This document shows, piece by piece, positions 8,711 to 16,882 of a DNA stretch of 23,023 bases; positions within the stretch are counted from its first letter, which is position 1; every line of letters begins with the position of its first letter. Source of the stretch: an uncultured Altererythrobacter sp. (GTDB taxonomy: Bacteria > Pseudomonadota > Alphaproteobacteria > Sphingomonadales > Sphingomonadaceae); NCBI GenBank assembly GCA_946885545.1, contig CAMPGP010000006.1, forward strand, positions 1-23,023. The letters run 5' to 3'. The translations under genes and the position numbers were made by a program. The notes under the pieces are model-generated. The model ran no database searches. It saw only the letters and a program-made list of their open reading frames with translations, and was not told where the DNA came from.

Positions 8711-10660
8711 TCAATCTTCGGCGTCTTCGTCCCACAATGGCTCGGCGATCTCGGCGAGCGCTTCGGGCGGCGCCTTGGGCTCTGCGCGGTCGTAGGTCAG
8801 CAGGCCGTTGATCTCGTCCTCGACGTCGCTCGTCTGGGTATAGACCGCCGCGCTGAGCCCGGCCTCCTGCGCCTGCCGGATCACGCCTTCCATCTTGCGG
8901 CGGAAGCGGACGAGATATTCGTCCTCGTCACGCGCGACCTGGTAGCTCCAGTTGTCCTCGCCCGGCCGCCAGATATGGCCCTCGACCGGGAAGCCGACCC
9001 CGCCATATTCGCCGAGCACGATCGCGCGGTTCGTCTGATGGCGCGGCGTGTTCGGCACGTCCTCGTAGGTATGGATGTCGAGCACGTCGGACACCTCGGG
9101 CGCGGCGTCGACCCAGCCGGAGGTCGCGTTGACCAGGCGCGAGGGGTCGAGCCCCTTCACGAACTGCGCCAGCGTGCCCGCGTCGTACTGTCCCCAGCCC
9201 TCGTTGTTGACGACCCACATCACGATCGAGGGGAAGGCGCGCAGCTCGCCCACCATCTCGGACAGCTGCTTCTGCTGCTCGGCCATCGTCTCCGAGGGGA
9301 AGATCGCCTGATACTTGCTCGTACCCGCGAGGTACTGGTCCTCGCCGCCGCCCGAAGGCATGTCCTGCCAGATCAGCATCCCGAGCCGGTCGGCATCGTG
9401 GTAGTAGCGCGCAGGCTCCACCTTGATGTGCTTGCGCAGCATGTTGAACCCGGCCTTCTTGAGGAACACGATGTCGCTCGCCATCGCCTCTTCCGAAGGC
9501 GGAGTGTAGAGCCCGTCGGGCCACCAGCCCTGGTCGAGCACGCCGCTCTGGAACTGCGGTTCGTTGTTGAGCAGGATCGCGGGTTGGCCCTCCACCTTGC
9601 CCGGCCCGATCGAAATCTTGCGCATCGCGAAATAGGCATCGACGCTGTCGCGCGGCCCGCCCGTCACCTGGGCATCGGCGTAGACTTCGCTTTCGTGCGG
9701 CGTGAAGCGCGAATCGTAGGCCTTGCGGTCGCGCTCCTCCTCCCCGGCATAGGGATCGCGCACCGTGACCAGCTCGGCCCTGAGATCGTAGAGATAGGGA
9801 TCGTCGGGCGACCACAGGTGCGCATCAGGTATCGCCAGCGTCGCGCGGCGGTTGGCGCGGATGATGGTCGAGGCAATCGTTTTGCCCTGCGCGCTGGCGG
9901 TCAGCCGCACCGCGTCGGTGTCGCCCGCCCAGCCGCTCAGCGCCACCGCGACCTCGACCACGCCGCGGTCGATGTCGGGCGTCGCGCGCACGTCGGCGAT
10001 GTGAAGTTCGGGCACCGGCTCGATCCACACGGTCTGCCAGATGCCGCTGACCGCGGTGTACCAGATGCCCGAAGGATCGAGAATCTGCTTGCCGCGCGGC
10101 TGCGTGCCGGCGCTGGTCGGGTCGGTGACCTCGACAACGAGTTCGTTCTCGCCCTCGCGCAGATAGGGTGTGATGTCGAAGCCGAACGCGTCGAAGCCGC
10201 CTTCGTGCGAGCCGACGACCGAGCCGTTGACCCGCACCGTCGCCTCGTAATCGACCGCGCCGAAATTGAGCATGACATGCTCGCCCTGCCAGTCTTCGGG
10301 CACGGTGAAGCTCCGGCGGTACCAGACGCGGTCGTCGGGCGTGACCTTGCGGGTGACCCCCGAAAGCTTCGATTCGACCGCGAACGGCACGAGGATCTGC
10401 CCGTCCATGCGCTCGGGAAGCGGCGCGGCCTTGGGCGCGATGGCATAGTCCCACAGGCCGTTGAGGTTCTGCCACCGTTCGCGCTCCAGTTGCGGGCGCG
10501 GATAGCTGCGCCAGGCGTTCTGGGGCGTCACCTCGCGGCCCCAGCGCGTCGTCAGGTCGGTCTTGTAGATCTCGCTCCCGGCTTGCGGGTCGACTTCCTG
10601 CGCGTGTGCCGCGACGGGTGCGAGAGCGAGGCAGGTGGCGATGGTGACAAGGCTGCGCAC
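8711..10660 (-). CDS. GH2-family glycosidase, secreted
   Basis: A 649-residue glycoside hydrolase of family 2 (retaining exo-enzymes: beta-mannosidase, beta-galactosidase, beta-glucuronidase and others). The start is GTG 10660, six bases after a strong GGAGGA; the signal peptide MRSLVTIATCLALAPVAAHA follows, with cleavage likely at AHA|QE. Domain order: jelly-roll sugar-binding domain (WQNLNGLWDYAI, VWYRRSFTVPEDW, VNGSVVGSHEGGFDAF), an Ig-like domain, then the TIM barrel with GFNMLRKHIKVEPARYYHDAD and LIWQDMPS. The acid/base is Glu487 in VVNNEGWG and the nucleophile Glu551 in VLGEYGGVGF. The protein is shorter than classical GH2 beta-mannosidases, so the specificity is open; a beta-linked core sugar of an N-glycan or another beta-decoration fits the context. 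It follows a GH92 gene with a 134-bp spacer that contains a strong hairpin, and it ends the manA-led run. Periplasmic location is inferred. Confidence 0.88.
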   Translation of the reverse strand: MRSLVTIATCLALAPVAAHAQEVDPQAGSEIYKTDLTTRWGREVTPQNAWRSYPRPQLERERWQNLNGLWDYAIAPKAAPLPERMDGQILVPFAVESKLSGVTRKVTPDDRVWYRRSFTVPEDWQGEHVMLNFGAVDYEATVRVNGSVVGSHEGGFDAFGFDITPYLREGENELVVEVTDPTSAGTQPRGKQILDPSGIWYTAVSGIWQTVWIEPVPELHIADVRATPDIDRGVVEVAVALSGWAGDTDAVRLTASAQGKTIASTIIRANRRATLAIPDAHLWSPDDPYLYDLRAELVTVRDPYAGEEERDRKAYDSRFTPHESEVYADAQVTGGPRDSVDAYFAMRKISIGPGKVEGQPAILLNNEPQFQSGVLDQGWWPDGLYTPPSEEAMASDIVFLKKAGFNMLRKHIKVEPARYYHDADRLGMLIWQDMPSGGGEDQYLAGTSKYQAIFPSETMAEQQKQLSEMVGELRAFPSIVMWVVNNEGWGQYDAGTLAQFVKGLDPSRLVNATSGWVDAAPEVSDVLDIHTYEDVPNTPRHQTNRAIVLGEYGGVGFPVEGHIWRPGEDNWSYQVARDEDEYLVRFRRKMEGVIRQAQEAGLSAAVYTQTSDVEDEINGLLTYDRAEPKAPPEALAEIAEPLWDEDAED

Positions 10661-10708
10661 GAGGCGTCCTCCGGATGCACGCGGCTTCCGCCGCTGGAAC
10701 GTGGTGGT

Positions 10709-10755
10709 GGAGCCCAGGACCCTGCGGGGGGAGGAAGGTGCGGGTCCTGGGCTCC
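10709..10755. repeat. Strong inverted repeat between the GH92 and GH2 genes
   Basis: Perfect 14-bp arms, GGAGCCCAGGACCC (10709-10722) and GGGTCCTGGGCTCC (10742-10755), flank a 19-nt purine-rich loop. There is no T-tract on either strand, so a normal intrinsic terminator is unlikely. In the transcript it would form a very stable stem-loop just before the GH2 ribosome site, suggesting an mRNA processing or stability element, or partial termination. Confidence 0.7.
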
Positions 10756-10794
10756 GGCTCCCGCGCAATGGTGCGGGGGCGAGGGATTTTCCGG

Positions 10795-13146
10795 TCAGCG
10801 TGCCGGCGACATCGATGGGGGCGCGGCGTCGGGCGAAGCACCCCATTGTTCGTTCGGTTCGGGGCCCATAGTGAAGACGAAGGTCGCGCCGTCTTTCACG
10901 TCGTCGTGGCTGAACCACGGCTTGTTCCACGGGCGTCCATCCAGCGTCGCGGACTGTATGTAAGGGTGTTCGGGCGCGTTGTTCTCCGCCACGATGCGCA
11001 GCGTCTTGCCGTTGCCCATGTCGAGAGCGACGTCGTCGAACACCGGGCTGCCGATCACGTAGGTCTGGCTGGAGGGATCGACCGGATAGAACCCCATCGC
11101 GCTCAACGCGTACCACGAGGACGTGGCGCCCTGGTCGTCCATCCCCGGATAGCCGTATCCCGCGGCATCGCTGCCGTAGGTCTTGTCGAGGATCTCGCGG
11201 ACCAACGCCTGGGTCTTCCACGGCTGACCGCTCCACGCGTAGTAGTAAGGCGCCTGCTGGTCGGGCTGGTTGCCGTGGACGTATTGCCCGATCAGGCCGG
11301 TGCAGTCGCGGCAGATTCCCTCGGGATCGTATGGCTTGGTGAAGAATTCGTCGAGCTTGGCGTTGAACGCCTCGCGCCCGCCGAGGAGGTCGATCAGCCC
11401 CTGCACGTCGTGGGGCGCGAGCCACAGCGTCGACCAGCCCGAGGCTTCCTTCATCATGAAGTTGTAATAGGGCTCCTCCGGATCGAACGGCGCGATCCAC
11501 TTGCCGTCGGCGGTGCGCCCGCGCACGAACCCGATCGATTGGTCGAACACGTTGGCGTAGTTGCCCGCGCGCTCGAGGAACATTTCGTAGTCAGCAGTCT
11601 TGCCCAGCTTCTTCGCATATTGCGCGAGCGCATAGTCGTCCCACGCGTATTCCATCGTCTTGGCGACGCCCGCCTTGCCCCCGGCATAGGGCGGACTGGG
11701 GTTCTCGTCCGGCACCACGTCCGAAATCCAGCCTTGCGCCATGTATTCGGCGAGATAGCCGCGCGGACCCTCGGGGTCGGTCGCGTTCTTGCGCAGATAT
11801 TCGTAGGCCGCCTCGTAGTCGAACTCGATCCCGCGCTCCCACGCGCCCAGGTAGAGGAACACCGCGTTGTCGCCGTGGAACGAGGTGTTCATGTACCCCT
11901 TCTCCCGCGCCATCGCGAGTTCGGAGGCCATGATGTCCTGCACCGCCGCGGGCTCCATCAGCTCGAGCAGCACGATCTGGTTGCGGCCGGTATCCCAGAA
12001 CGGCACCGGCCCGTAGCGGTCGTGCGTGGCGACCTGGACCTCGCCGTTGGTGTCGGCGAACTTCTCGCCTTTCTTCGCGATCAGCCGCGGCGAAGCGAAC
12101 GACTGGAACAGGGTCGAGTAGAACAGCTTGCGCTGCTTGTCCGTCCCGCCCGTCACGCGCACGCGGTTCAGCAGCTGCGCCCATTCGTCGCGCGCGGCGG
12201 CGTGGACGGCGTCGAAGTCCCACCCGGGGATTTCTTCGCGCAGCCGTTGCTCGGCCTGTTCGTAGCTGGTGCCGTGCGCCATTTTGACCAGCACCTGCTC
12301 GCCCTCGGCGGTCTCGAAGGTCACGTAGCTGCCAGCGTAGCGGCCCTCCATCGTGCGCGCACCGGGATCGACGTGGCTGGTGCCGATGCCCCAGCCCACG
12401 TTGTCGCCCGGCGACTTGCGGAAGGTGCCGAGCGCGGTGAACGGCTTGGAAAAATGCGCCACGAAATAGGCGCCATCCGCGCTGCCCCCGTCCTCCGACA
12501 CGCCGCGCACCGTGCGGTCGCCGACCACCTCGATCGCGCCGCCGTGGCGCGGGAAGTTGATGATGACGTTCGACCGCTCGCTCTCGGGGAAGGTGAAGCG
12601 CATCACGCTCGCCCAGCGGGTCGCGGTCAGTTCGGTCTGCGTGTCGAAGGTATCGAGATAGACCGAATAATAGCCGGGCGAGGCCTTCTCCCGCGACTTG
12701 TCGTAGTACGACTGGCTGTAGGCGGGCGGCGGCGACCAGTCGCCCACCACCGGCATCACGAAAGGTTCGGCATTGCCGCCGTAGGTCGATCCCCCGCCGC
12801 CGGTGAACCCAATCATCGTCGGGTTGGTGTAGTAGTATGGAACCGGGACGCCGTTTGGATAGAGCAGCTCGATGTTGTTGTTGACCGGCGATGCCGCGAC
12901 CGACCCGTGCGGCAGCCGCGCGCCCGGCGAGGTCTGCCCCGAATAGACCGGCTCGCCCGGCGGCGGCGCGTTGCCGATCACCTCCGGATCGTCGAGCGGC
13001 GCGGTGCCGACCAGCGGATCGGCCAGCTCGACCGGTGCCTGCTGCGCCGCGACCGGGGCGCAGCCCGACACCGCGGGCAGCGCGATCGCCGAGGCCAGCA
13101 GGAGCCATTTTCCGGCGACGCGCTTCACGGTTGGCTTGTCGTTCAT
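10795..13146 (-). CDS. GH92-family exo-alpha-mannosidase, divergent type, predicted lipoprotein
   Basis: A 783-residue GH92 protein starting at ATG 13146 with GAGGG upstream. The N-terminus is a lipoprotein signal with lipobox AVSGC (Cys at about 29), so it is probably anchored in a membrane, unlike the canonical copy at 1893-4238. The start of the mature protein (VELADPLVGT, SPGARLPHGSVAASP, MIGFTGGGGSTYGG) differs clearly from the classical GTGGHG...FPGASLPFGM pattern. The catalytic half is well preserved: expected acid Glu567 in MKEASGW followed by [17 protein letters not shown] at 625-628, YYYAWSGQPWKTQ, and GMDDQGATSSWYALSAMGFYPV. In that last motif the first Asp of the canonical pair is Met669, while Asp670 and Asp671 are present. 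Such divergence suggests a different linkage or acceptor preference from its two sisters. It follows the FucP-type transporter gene after 40 bp. Confidence 0.9.
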   Translation of the reverse strand: MNDKPTVKRVAGKWLLLASAIALPAVSGCAPVAAQQAPVELADPLVGTAPLDDPEVIGNAPPPGEPVYSGQTSPGARLPHGSVAASPVNNNIELLYPNGVPVPYYYTNPTMIGFTGGGGSTYGGNAEPFVMPVVGDWSPPPAYSQSYYDKSREKASPGYYSVYLDTFDTQTELTATRWASVMRFTFPESERSNVIINFPRHGGAIEVVGDRTVRGVSEDGGSADGAYFVAHFSKPFTALGTFRKSPGDNVGWGIGTSHVDPGARTMEGRYAGSYVTFETAEGEQVLVKMAHGTSYEQAEQRLREEIPGWDFDAVHAAARDEWAQLLNRVRVTGGTDKQRKLFYSTLFQSFASPRLIAKKGEKFADTNGEVQVATHDRYGPVPFWDTGRNQIVLLELMEPAAVQDIMASELAMAREKGYMNTSFHGDNAVFLYLGAWERGIEFDYEAAYEYLRKNATDPEGPRGYLAEYMAQGWISDVVPDENPSPPYAGGKAGVAKTMEYAWDDYALAQYAKKLGKTADYEMFLERAGNYANVFDQSIGFVRGRTADGKWIAPFDPEEPYYNFMMKEASGWSTLWLAPHDVQGLIDLLGGREAFNAKLDEFFTKPYDPEGICRDCTGLIGQYVHGNQPDQQAPYYYAWSGQPWKTQALVREILDKTYGSDAAGYGYPGMDDQGATSSWYALSAMGFYPVDPSSQTYVIGSPVFDDVALDMGNGKTLRIVAENNAPEHPYIQSATLDGRPWNKPWFSHDDVKDGATFVFTMGPEPNEQWGASPDAAPPSMSPAR

Positions 13147-13186
13147 CAGATCCCTCTTTCCCGAAAGATTGGCGTTCGCAGTCGCG

Positions 13187-14452
13187 TCAGTGCGCCGAGA
13201 CCGGCTGCGCCTCGCCATCCACGGCGGGCACGCGCGAGGCGCGCCAGCCGAACAGCGCGATGACGAGGTAACAGGCCATCGGCACCAGGAAGGCGAGGAA
13301 GCGGCTGCCGCTGACGTCCGCGACCTGCGCGAAGGCGAGCGGCACGAAGGCGCCACCGACGATCGCCATGCACAGCAGTCCCGAGGTCGCCGATTGCGGC
13401 GCGCTCGAGCGCGCGATCGTCAGCGAGAAGATCACCGGGAACATGATCGAATTGAACAGCCCGACCGAAATCGCGAGCACGCCCGCGACCGGCCCGGTAA
13501 TCTGGCTGATCGTGAGGCACAGCGCCGCCGCCGCCACCGCCGCACCGGCGAGCAGCGGACCCGCGGGCAGTTTGAACAGCAAGCCTGATCCGATGAACCG
13601 CCCGACCATCGCCCCGAGCCAGTAGAGGCTGACGAAGCTGCCCGCTTGTGCGGCGGTGACCGCCAGCACGTCGGGCTGTTCGAGGAAATTGACCATCACG
13701 CTGCCGATCGCGACCTCGGCGCCGACATAGAGGAAGATCGACAGCGCGCCCGCAAGCGCCCAGCGCGAGGAGAAGGCGCTCGACACCTTCGTGCCCACTT
13801 CGGGCGGCGGTGCCGCGGCGGTGATCTCGTGGCGGACGCGCCAGATAACCAGCGCAAGCACCGCAATCAGCAGGGCTATGAAGACATATGCGACGTCGAT
13901 CCGGCCGAGCGAATAGGCGATCTTCGCCTCCGTCACCGGCCCTTCGTCGAACAGCCCGCCCTGCAGCAGCGTGCGCGCGGCGAGATAGGGCGCGATCACC
14001 GTGCCGAGCGAGTTGAACGCCTGGCTCAGCACCAGCCGAAAATGCGACCGCTCGGGCCGTCCGAGCGAAGCCGACAGCGGATTGGCCGCCACCTGCAGCA
14101 GCGTGATGCCCGATGCGATCACGAACAGTCCGACCAGCACGATCGGATACGCGCGCACGATCGTCGCGAACGGCATGATCAAGCACCCCGCGATCATCGT
14201 AGCAAGCGCGAGGATGATCGAGTTCGCCGCGCCCAACCGCCCCATGATCGCCGCAGCGGGCAACGAGACCACGCCATAGGCGAGGAAGAACGCGAACTGG
14301 GTGAGGAAGCTTTCGGTGTCGCTGAGCGAGAAGATCGCCTTCACCGCGGGGATCAGGATGTCGTTGACCGAGGTCACTGCGCCCCAGATGAAGAACAACA
14401 TGGTGATATAGGCGAAAGTCCAGCGCGTGCCGGGTGCGGTTTGCCGTGTCAT
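13187..14452 (-). CDS. MFS sugar permease, FucP/GluP family
   Basis: A 421-residue inner-membrane proton symporter of the fucose/glucose-galactose permease (FucP) family, with about twelve hydrophobic segments. Family marks are TMLFFIWGAVTSVNDILIPAVKAIF (split here as TMLFFIWGAVTSVND and ILIPAVKAIF), AFFLAYGVVSLPAAAIMGRLG, VAANPLSASLG, and LSQAFNSLGTVIAPYL. The likely substrate in this locus is mannose or a short manno-oligosaccharide released in the periplasm; FucP relatives carry fucose, glucose, galactose, mannose or GlcNAc. ATG 14452 overlaps the stop of the isomerase gene as ATGA, implying translational coupling; GAAAGGATCC precedes it. It is followed after 40 bp by a GH92 gene. The exact sugar cannot be read from the sequence. 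Confidence 0.88.
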   Translation of the reverse strand: MTRQTAPGTRWTFAYITMLFFIWGAVTSVNDILIPAVKAIFSLSDTESFLTQFAFFLAYGVVSLPAAAIMGRLGAANSIILALATMIAGCLIMPFATIVRAYPIVLVGLFVIASGITLLQVAANPLSASLGRPERSHFRLVLSQAFNSLGTVIAPYLAARTLLQGGLFDEGPVTEAKIAYSLGRIDVAYVFIALLIAVLALVIWRVRHEITAAAPPPEVGTKVSSAFSSRWALAGALSIFLYVGAEVAIGSVMVNFLEQPDVLAVTAAQAGSFVSLYWLGAMVGRFIGSGLLFKLPAGPLLAGAAVAAAALCLTISQITGPVAGVLAISVGLFNSIMFPVIFSLTIARSSAPQSATSGLLCMAIVGGAFVPLAFAQVADVSGSRFLAFLVPMACYLVIALFGWRASRVPAVDGEAQPVSAH

Positions 14453-15276
14453 GAAAGGATCCTTTCGCCCGGATAGGCCAGCAGGAGCTTGGCAGCGGGG
14501 TCGGCGTCGAGCCGTACGGTGCCGGTGAGCGTCAGGCATTCGCCCGCCGCGAAGGCGACGCCGTCGGCCTCGCCCGTGCCCGAAACCGGGACGAGCCAGG
14601 CGGTGACGCCCTCGGGCAGCGCGATCTCGCGCGCGCCACCCGCGAGTTGCTCGAGCACGAATTTCGGACCCTCGACCAACACCATGCGACCCGCGTCGAG
14701 CTCGCGCGTGGGCGGGCACGGCACGTAGGGCAGCGGATCGGCGACCGCGATCCCGTCGTCGAGATGGAGCTCGCGCGGGCGGCCGTAGTCATAGAGCCGG
14801 TAGGTGGTCTCGGAATTCTGCTGGACCTCGATCAACGTCAGGCCCGCGCCGATGGCGTGGACCGTGCCCGAAGCGGAATAGAGGAAATCGCCCGCCCTCA
14901 CCGGCTTCCAGTCGAGCAGGTCCTCGATGCTGCCGTCGAGCGCGGCCTGGCGCAGCGCTTCGGCATCGACCGGCGCCTTCGTGCCGATCGCGATAGTGGA
15001 ATCGGGTGCGGCGTCGAGGATCAGCCAGCATTCGTCCTTGCCGCGCGGGAGGCCGCGCGCGCGCGCCTGATCGTCGTCCGGGTGGACCTGGACCGAGAGC
15101 TTCTCGCTGGTGAAGAGGTACTTGATCAGCAGGTCGGGCTCGCTGTCGCCCGGCGCCTGGAACCAGATCTCGCCGACCGGATCGCAGCCCGGCGCGGGAT
15201 CGGCGAAGGGGCCCCACAGGTGGCGGCGCCCCCAAGGCTTTTCCACGCGATGCGTCGCAAGCAGCGTTGCCGGCAC
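14449..15276 (-). CDS. manA: Mannose-6-phosphate isomerase, type I (class I PMI)
   Basis: A cytoplasmic zinc enzyme converting mannose 6-phosphate to fructose 6-phosphate, which brings mannose into central metabolism. With the start at GTG 15276 (GGGAGAGG just upstream) it has 275 residues. The zinc ligands of the cupin fold are visible: Gln63 and His65 in KLSVQVHPDD, Glu82 in GKDECW, His140 in GTVHAIG. VEKPWGR (11-17) is the usual N-terminal block. A longer form from TTG 15354 (301 residues) is possible but adds 26 Ala/Pro-rich residues with no clear ribosome site. It is the first gene of the minus-strand run that continues through the FucP-type permease, GH92 and GH2. It sits opposite a second hexose transporter gene, with which it shares the control region. 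Its presence is the clearest sign that mannose is the end product of this locus. Confidence 0.9.
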   Translation of the reverse strand: MPATLLATHRVEKPWGRRHLWGPFADPAPGCDPVGEIWFQAPGDSEPDLLIKYLFTSEKLSVQVHPDDDQARARGLPRGKDECWLILDAAPDSTIAIGTKAPVDAEALRQAALDGSIEDLLDWKPVRAGDFLYSASGTVHAIGAGLTLIEVQQNSETTYRLYDYGRPRELHLDDGIAVADPLPYVPCPPTRELDAGRMVLVEGPKFVLEQLAGGAREIALPEGVTAWLVPVSGTGEADGVAFAAGECLTLTGTVRLDADPAAKLLLAYPGERILS

Positions 15277-15393
15277 GATCCTCTCCCATTGCCCCGGCCG
15301 TCGTTGCGGCGCGGGCGCTCTCGGATCCGCAGCGCTCGTGGGCGCAGCGTCCAATTTGCGCAGTGGTGCCTTGCCGGGGGGCGGCGCGTCAAG

Positions 15394-15423
15394 ATAATAA
15401 TGGAAATTAATTTATTTGATCAA
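15394..15423 (-). promoter_or_regulatory. Candidate promoter of the manA run
   Basis: On the minus strand TTGATC (15423-15418) and TATTAT (15399-15394) are spaced by 18 bp, a good sigma-70-type pair (4/6 and 5/6 matches). The -35 element lies within the palindromic operator, so repressor binding would occlude it. The transcript would begin near 15387, about 110 nt before the GTG start. Confidence 0.6.
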
Positions 15424-15426
15424 ATT
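15410..15426. promoter_or_regulatory. Putative operator, copy 2 (between manA and the hexose transporter)
   Basis: ATTTATTTGATCAAATT contains the perfect 12-bp palindrome ATTTGATCAAAT (15414-15425). It matches the site at 8541-8556 (read on the minus strand) apart from one extra central base. It lies midway between the divergent starts, overlaps the -35 of the manA promoter and is about 67 bp before the transporter ATG, so one bound protein could control both directions. Confidence 0.65.
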
Positions 15427-15492
15427 CGGCTTTGTGGCATGCTTTTGGTCGATCAGGGCGGGCGCCGAAGCTCGGCCGGCGGGAGAGAGCGA

Positions 15493-16866
15493 ATGACGGG
15501 CAGGGACGAGCGCGATGCCTCGCGCGGCGCCGGCATGCATGGCGGCATGGTGGGCGGTACACTGGCAGCGGCGATCGGTACTGCGGCGCTGGCGGGGCTG
15601 CTGTTCGGGTTCGACACGGCGGTCATCGCAGGCGTCACCACCGACCTCACCAGCCTGTTCGCGCTGAGCCCCGAAACGCTCGGCATCACCGTTTCGGCGG
15701 CCCTGTGGGGTACGCTGGTCGGCGCCATGTTTGCCGGCAAGCCGGGCGATGCGATCGGCAGCCGCAACAGCCTGCGCGTGCTCGCCGCGTTCTATTTCGT
15801 TGCGGGCCTGGGGTGCGCGCTGGCGTCGAGCTGGCCGCTGTTCCTGTTCTTCCGCTTCCTCTGCGGGCTGGCGATCGGCGGGTCGTCTGTGCTCGCGCCG
15901 GTCTATATCGCCGAAATCGCGCCGCCCCGGAATCGCGGCATCTTGGTCGGCCTGTTCCAGCTGATGATCGTGATCGGGATCCTCGTTGCCTATCTCAGCA
16001 ACGCGACGATCGCGGGCATGGACATCGGCGAAACCGCCTGGCGCTGGAAGCTGGGCGTCACCGCTGCCCCTGCGCTGCTGTTCTTCGTCCTGCTGTTCGC
16101 GATCCCCAACAGCCCACGCTGGCTGGTCGCGAAAGGGCGCCGCGACGAAGCCATCGACGCGCTGGCATGCATCGACTCCTCTCCCGCCGCGACCAGCGCC
16201 CAGTTGCAGCGCGTCGAACACGCGCTCGACCGCGACCCGCCGAGAGAGGCGCTCTCGTGGCGCCGCCATCGCCGCCCGATGACGCTCGCGATCCTGGTGG
16301 CGGTGTTCAACCAGATGGCCGGGATCAACGCGGTCCTCTATTACCTGAACGACATCTTCGCGCGCGCCGGCTCGCTCTCGCCCGACCGGCAGGCGATCAT
16401 GATCGGCCTCGCCAATCTCGTGTTCACGCTCGTCGGCATGGCGCTGATCGACCGGCTGGGGCGCAAGACGCTGCTGCTGATCGGCGCCGCCGGGATGGCG
16501 CTGTGCCTCTCGGTCGCGGCCGGAGTGATGTTCGGTGCGCTCGGGACCGCCGCGATGCTGCCGGCGCTGGTCGGCTTCATCGCCTTCTTCGCCACCAGCC
16601 AGGGCGCGGTCATCTGGGTCTACATCTCGGAGGTGTTCCCCACTCCGGTTCGCGCCCGGGGCAGCGCGCTGGGGGCAAGCACGCACTGGTTTATGAACGC
16701 GCTGATCGCCGGCCTATTCCCGGTGCTCGTCACATGCTCGCCCGGTGCGCCGTTTGCGATCTTCGCGGTCGCCATGGTGGTCCAGTTCGTGGTCGTCGCG
16801 GCGGTCTTTCCCGAGACCCGCGGGGTCGACCTCGACGAAATGGCGGAGCGGCTCCAGCGGGCCTGA
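15493..16866 (+). CDS. MFS hexose transporter, sugar-porter (SP) family
   Basis: The only plus-strand gene: a 457-residue inner-membrane sugar:proton symporter of the XylE/GalP/GLUT type. ATG 15493 follows GGGAGAGAG by about four bases. Visible family marks are GLLFGFDTAVIAGV (TM1), GDAIGSRNSL (loop 2-3), FRFLCGLAIGGSSVLAPVYI, NQMAGINAVLYYLNDIF (TM7, sugar-binding Gln/Asn), DRLGRKTLL (loop 8-9), YISEVFPTPVRARG and the C-terminal PETRG. Twelve hydrophobic segments are expected, and the length is typical. It is divergent from manA and shares the palindromic operator. Mannose or another hexose is the likely cargo, making it a second carrier in the same locus beside the FucP-type one; the sugar is inferred from context only. 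Its stop is 16 bp from the convergent ROK gene stop. Confidence 0.92.
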   Translation: MTGRDERDASRGAGMHGGMVGGTLAAAIGTAALAGLLFGFDTAVIAGVTTDLTSLFALSPETLGITVSAALWGTLVGAMFAGKPGDAIGSRNSLRVLAAFYFVAGLGCALASSWPLFLFFRFLCGLAIGGSSVLAPVYIAEIAPPRNRGILVGLFQLMIVIGILVAYLSNATIAGMDIGETAWRWKLGVTAAPALLFFVLLFAIPNSPRWLVAKGRRDEAIDALACIDSSPAATSAQLQRVEHALDRDPPREALSWRRHRRPMTLAILVAVFNQMAGINAVLYYLNDIFARAGSLSPDRQAIMIGLANLVFTLVGMALIDRLGRKTLLLIGAAGMALCLSVAAGVMFGALGTAAMLPALVGFIAFFATSQGAVIWVYISEVFPTPVRARGSALGASTHWFMNALIAGLFPVLVTCSPGAPFAIFAVAMVVQFVVVAAVFPETRGVDLDEMAERLQRA

Positions 16867-16882
16867 CTTAGCCTCCGCGGGC

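Noticed and set aside
8525..8735. Small minus-strand frames of about 60 codons in the gap between GH2 and the receptor gene
   Set aside because: They cross the AT-rich promoter/operator island, have no convincing ribosome site or conserved motif, and overlap the GH2 stop region.
5510..13263. Long plus-strand frames opposite the receptor, GH2 and GH92 genes (5510-7522, 8630-10963, 10675-13263)
   Set aside because: Same shadow pattern; no recognisable protein and full overlap with strongly supported minus-strand genes.
15277..15354. Longer ManA from TTG 15354
   Set aside because: The extra 26 residues are Ala/Pro-rich and outside the known fold, and TTG lacks a good ribosome site, while GTG 15276 has GGGAGAGG. 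Kept only as an alternative in the manA entry.
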